Source: Gammaproteobacteria bacterium (GTDB lineage: Bacteria > Pseudomonadota > Gammaproteobacteria > Ga0077536). From it: 64,000 bases of DNA. The stretch spans positions 1 to 64,000 of the forward strand of contig JACPPA010000023.1 of NCBI GenBank assembly GCA_016191285.1. The letters are read 5' to 3'. The position numbers and the translations under genes are program-made. Under the pieces are notes generated by a model. That model worked only from the letters and a program-made list of their open reading frames with translations, was not told the DNA's origin and made no database searches. Below are positions 58,958-64,000 of the stretch, piece by piece (within the stretch, counting starts at the first letter, position 1; each line of letters opens with the position of its first letter).

Positions 58958-59168
58958 GGGGAGTCCTTTGAAGGTGGTAAGTGTCGCGTGGCCGTGGGCG
59001 AACTAAGCGCACCTGCTCGGTGGCGACTGACACGCGAACAGAGTGGGCGCATGCCATGCGAAGTTCGGTGCGCTGTCGAACATAGAGGTAAATTTTCATT
59101 GCGCTCAACCCAATTAAAATGATGATGGGGATTGGGATGCCGAGAAAGTATGGGAGCATTGAACGCAT
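58899..59168 (-). CDS. Possible small hydrophobic protein
   Basis: The frame MRSMLPYFLGIPIPIIILIG opens with a strong hydrophobic segment typical of tiny membrane proteins, but the remaining ~60 residues look non-coding and overlap the collagen-like gene. If real, the functional product may be only the first part, or the tail may be frameshifted. Weak call. Confidence 0.25.
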   Translation of the reverse strand: MRSMLPYFLGIPIPIIILIGLSAMKIYLYVRQRTELRMACAHSVRVSVATEQVRLVRPRPRDTYHLQRTPHEIFDADSGSARRAELHRM

Positions 59169-59372
59169 GAGTGCCTCCGGGTCGAAGTTTTCCGATCCGC
59201 GGTCAGTTGATTCTTGCGTGCGTTTACGCACAGACCGCCCTTAAGTATCGCGCGCAACATTCGTCTCCGGCTTTGGAAAAACGCGCTCGGAACGCGGAAC
59301 GCACGCAGTGTTCGCCACGGCGGACAATCCGGCTACCGAACTCTCTACCCCAGCACTCATGAGGAATCAGGC

Positions 59373-59744
59373 ATGCACACCGAATCAACCATCTCAGAAT
59401 TAGGCAAGAACGGACAAGGCGTCGGCTCGACACCATCAGCATTCGCGACCGCCGAGGGCGCGTTGTCGCGCGAATTTCATAATTTCGTCGCCGATATCGA
59501 GGATCTGATCAAAGCGACAACCTCGCTCACTGGCGAAGATCTCGCGCGGGCTAAGGCGAAACTAAGTGCACGCGTCGCCGCCGCAAAAGAATCGGTCGAA
59601 GCGATGAGTAGCGCGATCACCGAACGAGCGACCAGGACTGCCGCCGTAACCAACACCTATGTTCACGATCAACCCTGGCAATCGATTGGCGCCGGCGCGG
59701 TGGTTGGATTTCTGCTTGGTTTGGTGCTCGCGCGCCGCACCTAA
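59373..59744 (+). CDS. yqjD: YqjD/ElaB (DUF883) ribosome-associated membrane protein
   Basis: A 123-residue DUF883 protein. A helical, Ala/Lys-rich body (FVADIEDLIKATTSLTGEDL, then RAKAKLSARVAAAKESVE) leads to a C-terminal transmembrane helix with the GAGAVVGFLLGLVLARR ending typical of YqjD. In E. coli, YqjD tethers stationary-phase ribosomes to the membrane. First of the yqjD-yqjE-yqjK-like set, 17 bp before the next gene. Confidence 0.85.
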   Translation: MHTESTISELGKNGQGVGSTPSAFATAEGALSREFHNFVADIEDLIKATTSLTGEDLARAKAKLSARVAAAKESVEAMSSAITERATRTAAVTNTYVHDQPWQSIGAGAVVGFLLGLVLARRT

Positions 59745-59761
59745 GCGCTGCCGTCAAGGCC

Positions 59762-60178
59762 ATGAAACTACCTTTGGCGACGACGACCGAATCGAACGGC
59801 CTCAACCCGCTCGACGCGGTGCGCATTCTGCACACAGCGGGCGGCGCTCTGTTCGATCAGGCGCGGCTACACGGACAACTCGCGCGGATTGAGTGGGAGG
59901 AGGCGAAGAATCATTGGCTTAAAATGCTAGCGGCCGTGTTGTTCGGATTCATTTGTCTGCTGTGCTGCCTGCTGTTCGCAGGCGAACTGGTGCTGGTGGT
60001 GGCCTGGGACACGCCGTATCGAATACCCGCGATCTTGGGTCTGGTGCTTTTATTTGGGATGGGTTCAGCGGTCGCGTGGCGACGCTTTCAAGTCTGGTCG
60101 GCATCGGGCGGTAGTTTTTTCGCAACCTCGCGTGAAGAACTCGCTGCGGATGTGGCTCTGCTGAAATCGAATCTATGA
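59762..60178 (+). CDS. yqjE: YqjE-like phage-holin-family membrane protein
   Basis: A 138-residue protein. N-terminal amphipathic part (DAVRILHTAGGALFDQARLH), then two transmembrane helices (~60-115) as in the holin_3_6/YqjE family. It overlaps the next gene by ATGA. Co-occurrence with YqjD is conserved in proteobacteria; the precise function is unknown. Confidence 0.8.
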   Translation: MKLPLATTTESNGLNPLDAVRILHTAGGALFDQARLHGQLARIEWEEAKNHWLKMLAAVLFGFICLLCCLLFAGELVLVVAWDTPYRIPAILGLVLLFGMGSAVAWRRFQVWSASGGSFFATSREELAADVALLKSNL

Positions 60179-60489
60179 CAGACAACGGCGAAGTAGCACT
60201 GTCCGCGCAACGTCTGTTGCTACGCGGACAGCTCCATGCACAGCGTCAGCGGATCGCGGAACAACTCGCGCCGACCACCGCCGAAGCGCGCGGCCGGTAT
60301 CCACGCAGCGTGACGATGCGCCTGCTAAATCGTCGGCCGGTGGCGCTGCTGGCGCGGTCAGTTGCGCTGGTGGCGGGTGCCCGTCTCGCGGGCTCAGTCA
60401 CCGGGATCCTGGTTCTCGTTAATTTGCTGCGCTCCGCGATCGCGGTAAAGGCACGGAAGCCGGCCGCCTCGCCCCACTCGAAATCTTAA
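60175..60489 (+). CDS. YqjK-like small protein
   Basis: A 104-residue protein following yqjD and yqjE (SAQRLLLRGQLHAQRQRIAE; a hydrophobic segment ALVAGARLAGSVTGILVLV near residues 65-85). It has the position and general look of YqjK but weak sequence likeness. Coupled by ATGA to yqjE. Confidence 0.55.
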   Translation: MTDNGEVALSAQRLLLRGQLHAQRQRIAEQLAPTTAEARGRYPRSVTMRLLNRRPVALLARSVALVAGARLAGSVTGILVLVNLLRSAIAVKARKPAASPHSKS

Positions 60490-60510
60490 GCCGCGACAAT
60501 GACGCCCCAC

Positions 60511-60680
60511 CGTCATTCCGGCGCACGCCGGAATCCAGTGAAGATGATGCTGTCCGCGCCGTGCGCGGACACCTGGTCTGACTGGATCCCGGATATTCGC
60601 TGCGCGAATTCCGGGATGACGGCGTGAGAGCAGCGCCGCGCTCGGTACCCCCAACACCAACTCGACAACTCCATCGAGTG
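60511..60680. repeat. Copy e of the dispersed repeat
   Basis: Near-complete unit from CGTCATTCCGGCGCACGCCG to CAACTCCATCGAGTGGTT, in the same orientation as copy c. It lies just after the yqj operon. Confidence 0.75.
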
Positions 60681-60731
60681 GTTACCCAGCCTGGAACGCC
60701 GGAAGCCAAAGAGCCTCAGAGCAACCCCCAC

Positions 60732-60900
60732 CGTCATTCCGGCGAATGCCGGAATCCAGTGAGAAATACTGTCCGCGCAATGCGCGGACACCTAATCCGA
60801 CTGGAGCCCGGATAACCGCTACGCGAATTCCGGATGACGGCGTGAGCACAGCGCCGCGCTCGCTACCCCCAACACCAGCGCGACAACTCGATCGAGTTTT
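60732..60900. repeat. Copy f of the dispersed repeat
   Basis: It starts at CGTCATTCCGGCGAATGCC and ends at CTCGATCGAGTTTT, only ~50 bp from copy e and in the same orientation. Its sequence has diverged slightly (CCCGGATAACCGC for CCCGGATATTCGC). Confidence 0.75.
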
Positions 60901-60995
60901 TACACGTCCTCTTTCGCTGGAATGACGAAGGGCTAAGACTGCACATCTTTCGCGGCATTTCTGCTTAAGCAAGGGCTATTCGTAGCAGGTGTAAG

Positions 60996-61439
60996 TTATG
61001 CTTGCGGCCCCTCGGAATACGGTTTAGTGCCGTAGTAAGAATGGATGTCCTTCACCCACGACGCGTCTGCCATGTTGGGCCATTGGTCCTTGTCGAATCC
61101 GGGTGCGTCCTTGAGGCGATCTTTCTCGACGTTGAGCACGAAGCGCTTATTTTTGGTGTCGAGCACCAAGGCGTTCCACGGCACCGCGAAAAGCTTTTCG
61201 CCCATCCCGAGAAATCCGCCAAAGGACAACACGGCGTAGCCAACCCGGCCGCTACGCATGTCCAACATAATTTCCTTGATGTCGCCCAGGTCTTCGTCCT
61301 TGGTGTTGTAGACGTCGTTTCCGACCAGCGTGTCGGCACCCATGATTTCAGGTCCGGGTCCGCGTCGTACATCAGGTCCCGGCCCGCCGGTCGTGACGCT
61401 CTTGTACATGCCAAAGGGATCGCGCTCTTCGTAATTCAT
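60996..61439 (-). CDS. PRC-barrel domain protein
   Basis: A 147-residue soluble protein. The PRC-barrel (~33-110) has GNDVYNTKDEDLGDIKEIML, then RVGYAVLSFGGFLGMGEKLF and AVPWNALVLD. A short helical tail follows. PRC-barrel proteins of this type are common in stress clusters and may bind RNA or membranes. The CsbD gene lies 35 bp upstream on the same strand. Confidence 0.85.
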   Translation of the reverse strand: MNYEERDPFGMYKSVTTGGPGPDVRRGPGPEIMGADTLVGNDVYNTKDEDLGDIKEIMLDMRSGRVGYAVLSFGGFLGMGEKLFAVPWNALVLDTKNKRFVLNVEKDRLKDAPGFDKDQWPNMADASWVKDIHSYYGTKPYSEGPQA

Positions 61440-61474
61440 GTTTACCTCCTGTCAATAATGATTCAAAAAAAAGC

Positions 61475-61651
61475 TTACTTGCCTTTCTTGATCTCATTCT
61501 TGAGATCGCCATAACTCGCTTGAACTTTGCCGACCGCTTTTTCGACGGTGCCCTTGTTTTCTAGCGGTTTATTGCCGATGACTTTCCCAGTAACTTCCTT
61601 AACCTTACCTTCCGCCTCTTTAAGGCGACCTTTGACTTGATCTTTATTCAT
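61475..61651 (-). CDS. CsbD-family stress protein
   Basis: A 58-residue Lys-rich protein: MNKDQVKGRLKEAEGKVKEV, then TGKVIGNKPLENKGTVEKA, the CsbD signature. It is a general-stress-response marker of unknown mechanism. GGAGAAAACC precedes the ATG. Probably co-transcribed with the PRC-barrel gene. Confidence 0.9.
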   Translation of the reverse strand: MNKDQVKGRLKEAEGKVKEVTGKVIGNKPLENKGTVEKAVGKVQASYGDLKNEIKKGK

Positions 61652-61974
61652 GGTTTTCTCCTGACAAATAATTTCGGTAATCGAGCGGGGCGTCGTCCTG
61701 AAGTTCCGGGCGAGCGCTTTTACAAGAGTGTGCGAAAACCTAGTTACAGTCGGTGCGACAGCGCACTCAGCAGTTGTTCTATAAGAACAGGTATGAATGC
61801 GTGGCGATGCTATTGGTGTACGAATCTGCGATGAACTTGCGCAATTAGACGGGTAATTATTGTGCGAGCGGCTTTAGCCGCGAATTGGCCCCTACGAAGA
61901 TTCGAAGCTCAAAGCGGCTCCCACAAAGCGCCGCCAGTCGATGGCGAATTAATCAGATTCGGCACGAGACAGTA
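61652..61974. other. Intergenic region with a REP-like element
   Basis: No gene recognised. It contains a REP-like repeat at about 61858-61928 (GCGGCTTTAGCCGCGAA ... AAAGCGGCTCCCACAAAGCG) related to the one at 51046. Confidence 0.5.
61858..61928. repeat. REP-like repeat, second copy
   Basis: GTGCGAGCGGCTTTAGCCGCG and the inverse arm AAGCGGCTCCCACAAAGCG are related to 51046-51113, although the sequence between the arms is unrelated. Confidence 0.55.
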
Positions 61975-63141
61975 TTACTCACCCAATAATTCGGCCACCG
62001 GTCGGAGTTGTTCGACGTGGTCGGACACCACTTTAATGACGACGATGATCGGAATGCTGAGCAGCATGCCCCAGGCTCCCCACAGCCAGCCAAAGAATAG
62101 CAAGGCAATGAATACCGCCGTGGGATTCATTTTTGCACTTCTTCCGGTCATCCACGTCGTAATCAGGAGTCCGACGGCGAGCGCGATCGCGAGCGACATA
62201 CCGGACACTAGCAGCACCATCGAAAGCGACTCGAATTGCGCGTAAGCCGCCATTCCAACGGCGCCCGCCGTCAGGGCCGATCCCAAGTACGGGATCACAT
62301 GCAGCAATCCCGCGGCGGCAGCCCACGCGCCTGCGTTTTCCAAGCCAATCCAACGAAAAGCGATCCACGTAAGTAGCCCCACCAGGGCGTTGGTCGTTAC
62401 CAGAATAAACAAGTAACGCTGAATGGAATCGTTAATTTCATCCAGCATCTGCACCGTGATCTTTTTCTTCGACAGCGATGGCCCGGTCAAGCGCACAAGC
62501 TTACGCTTGAACGTATTGCCGGACAGTAGCAGAAAGAACACCAGGAATAGCACCATTGTCGCTTGACCGATAAAGCCCGCCGCGCCGACGGAACCAGCCA
62601 ACAAAAAATTACCGAACTTGAACGATGGTTGCTCCATGACCACCCGGGTTGAAGACGATTTGGCGGCGACGGTTCTCGTTACCCGGTTTGTGGCATTTTC
62701 GATCTCATTCGTCGCTGCCTGCATTTTCTGCAAGGTGCTTTGTTCTCCGCTCGACCGCGTGCTGGTGATCCCCATGGAGAATTTGCTTATCGAGGCGGGT
62801 AACGTTTTGATGATCGTCTCGACCTGTCCACGCAAGGCGTAACCGCCAAGCGCCAGCATCGACAACACGCTGAGCATGACGATACTCGCGCCGAGCGGCC
62901 GCGGAACGCGTAGACGCTCCAGCCACATCACCGGTCGGTTCAGGGTGTATGCCAGAAAAATCCCCAGCAGAAGTGAAATGAAAAATGCTTGTGCCCACTC
63001 CAGGGCGAAGACCAAGGCGACGGTGGAAAGGATCGTCAGCGCGACGCCCTGTGCGTCGACAGTCGCGCGAACGATGGCAACCGGGGTGTCGGCCGATGCG
63101 CCTACGTGCGGCTCGTCCGAACCGGGTTCAGCGTTCATCAC
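61975..63141 (-). CDS. AI-2E family transporter
   Basis: A 388-residue membrane protein of the AI-2 exporter/PerM superfamily with about eight transmembrane helices. The family-typical ALEWAQAFFISLLLGIFLAY opens it, GTPLASL-type loops are replaced by VIPYLGSALTAGAVGMAAY, and the end is LWGAWGMLLSIPIIVVIKVV. The transported solute is not known for most members, and signal export is not implied. Confidence 0.85.
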   Translation of the reverse strand: MMNAEPGSDEPHVGASADTPVAIVRATVDAQGVALTILSTVALVFALEWAQAFFISLLLGIFLAYTLNRPVMWLERLRVPRPLGASIVMLSVLSMLALGGYALRGQVETIIKTLPASISKFSMGITSTRSSGEQSTLQKMQAATNEIENATNRVTRTVAAKSSSTRVVMEQPSFKFGNFLLAGSVGAAGFIGQATMVLFLVFFLLLSGNTFKRKLVRLTGPSLSKKKITVQMLDEINDSIQRYLFILVTTNALVGLLTWIAFRWIGLENAGAWAAAAGLLHVIPYLGSALTAGAVGMAAYAQFESLSMVLLVSGMSLAIALAVGLLITTWMTGRSAKMNPTAVFIALLFFGWLWGAWGMLLSIPIIVVIKVVSDHVEQLRPVAELLGE

Positions 63142-63176
63142 AGACCGATCTTGTAACGCCGTACTTAGACCCGCGA

Positions 63177-63353
63177 TTAAGAATTCCTCGTCTCTCTTGG
63201 CGCCGCGCGCGAAGGCATTCGCCCCGCTGCTTTCGGCGCGCGCAACTTATCCTGTTCGTCACGCGCTAGGGTCTTGTGATTAGGTCGCACAGGCTCGTTA
63301 TCGTCGGCGGTCTTTTTGTGAGCCGCGGTGGGAACGTGGGTGTCGTTTGACAT
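63177..63353 (-). CDS. Small basic hypothetical protein
   Basis: A 58-residue hydrophilic frame (MSNDTHVPTAAHKKTADDNE onward), with a stop 36 bp before the AI-2E gene. No family recognised. Its clean start and tight spacing on the same strand favour a real gene. Confidence 0.4.
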   Translation of the reverse strand: MSNDTHVPTAAHKKTADDNEPVRPNHKTLARDEQDKLRAPKAAGRMPSRAAPRETRNS

Positions 63354-63487
63354 AATGTGATCCTTTGCTAAGTCAAAGCGATTGTCGAATCAGGGGCCAT
63401 GGCATTCAGTATCACTGCCGTACGCTCACACCGTACTTTTATAGTCATCGCGTCTCTGTACGGTGGCGTACCGACGCTCGCTGTCGC

Positions 63488-63654
63488 GAGCTAAATAGAA
63501 GCGCATAAATAGCGACCAGGTCGGGGCGATGGGCCGGATCAGCCGGAAGGCCCGGCCGTCGTCCCGGCGAACGCCGGGACCCAGTCGAATAACCTACTGT
63601 CCTGGATTCCTCCCGGCGCTGGCCGGGACCACGCCGGAATGACGCGGTCAAAGC
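63488..63654. repeat. 167-bp dispersed repeat, copy 2
   Basis: Counterpart of 25580-25746, from GAGCTAAATAGAAGCGCAT to GCGGTCAAAGC. The last 7 bp overlap the stop and final codons of the HAD gene. Confidence 0.75.
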
Positions 63655-64000
63655 GCCGTAATGGGCCGTGGCGCCGCACCCGCGGGGCCGCACAACGCGC
63701 GGATGTCACCACCGACTAGATCGCCAATGCGTTCGATGTGGTAGTCGGCGGCTGGATAGGCAGCAACGTTGGCCGGGTCAAGCGCGTAGTGGCCCTGGCG
63801 CGGAAACACGGTGGTCAACCGAGCCTGCATGACGTTTTTCATGGCGGTGAGCACGCGCAGTTTGTCGTCGACCATCACGTAATGCCGCGCCGGGTAGTGG
63901 CGCTGTACAGTGTCGAGCATCAGTTCCTTGTGGATGTAGATGAGCACGCGGCCAGAGACGGCGTCCCACAGGCCTGAGCGCTGCACCTTGCGCGGCTGAA
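63648..64000 (-). CDS. HAD-family hydrolase, C-terminal part (runs past the window edge)
   Basis: The frame enters from beyond the right edge (…QPRKVQRSGLWDAVSGRVL) and ends at 63648. The C-terminal HAD core shows Lys in IYIHKELMLD and the acidic motif YVMVDDKLRVL, where the two Asp bind Mg2+. The catalytic DxD lies outside the window. The substrate cannot be assigned. The stop codon lies within the dispersed repeat. Confidence 0.75.
   Translation of the reverse strand, partial: QPRKVQRSGLWDAVSGRVLIYIHKELMLDTVQRHYPARHYVMVDDKLRVLTAMKNVMQARLTTVFPRQGHYALDPANVAAYPAADYHIERIGDLVGGDIRALCGPAGAAPRPITAL

Overview
The window looks like chromosome of a moderately GC-rich proteobacterium, most likely gammaproteobacterial (possibly betaproteobacterial), from a metal-exposed habitat. 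This is inferred from the chr, czc-type and DUF3240 genes, a VPLPA-CTERM-like sorting tail, YqjD/YqjE genes and abundant REP-like CGTCATTCCGGCG repeats. No rRNA, tRNA or CRISPR array was seen.

The first 2.6 kb hold a tyrosine recombinase whose catalytic Tyr reads His, then 1.4 kb of non-coding DNA with two strong hairpins and a modA pseudogene. From 3.6 to 21.5 kb lies a metal-resistance island. A minus-strand chromate operon (chrB, chrA, a Tat-exported SOD-like protein, a stand-alone ChrB C-terminal domain and a beta-propeller) is followed by a CBS/CorC membrane protein. A second, plus-strand chromate operon follows (rhodanese, ChrB C-terminal domain, chrA, SOD-like). An HME-RND efflux operon (czcI-like, czcB, frameshifted czcA, DUF3240, czcC) then runs into a P1B-type ATPase lacking the CPC motif.

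From 21.5 to 24.1 kb there is a graveyard of defence-island and integrase fragments around a DUF1345 membrane gene. A serine hydrolase comes next, then a very large secreted metalloprotease-like protein ending in dockerin-type repeats. Directly behind it sit an Rhs tip remnant and its probable immunity gene. From about 31 to 37 kb is an integrative-element module: ORF6N protein, XRE regulator, amber-interrupted CHC2/Toprim primase, XerC/D-like recombinase and DUF7706. It is preceded by a long interrupted palindrome whose arms resemble Xer (dif) sites. A secreted cohesin-like protein with a VPLPA-CTERM tail lies just beyond.

From 38 to 64 kb the genes are mostly envelope, signalling and stress functions: a COG4705 protein, a broken sterol desaturase, a hybrid histidine kinase facing an MBL-REC protein, a cupin, MgtA, a Crp/Fnr regulator, a Spy-like protein, a PLD-family lipoprotein, BON, CHRD, DUF3309, collagen-like, YqjD/E/K, PRC-barrel, CsbD and AI-2E proteins. 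About six copies of one ~110-200 bp intergenic repeat family are interspersed here.

An unusual number of genes carry single-step lesions. Two are Trp-to-amber changes. Two are short tandem duplications. One is a poly-G slip, and two genes carry compensating indel pairs. These mean either recent decay or, for the indels, assembly error; raw reads would separate the two.
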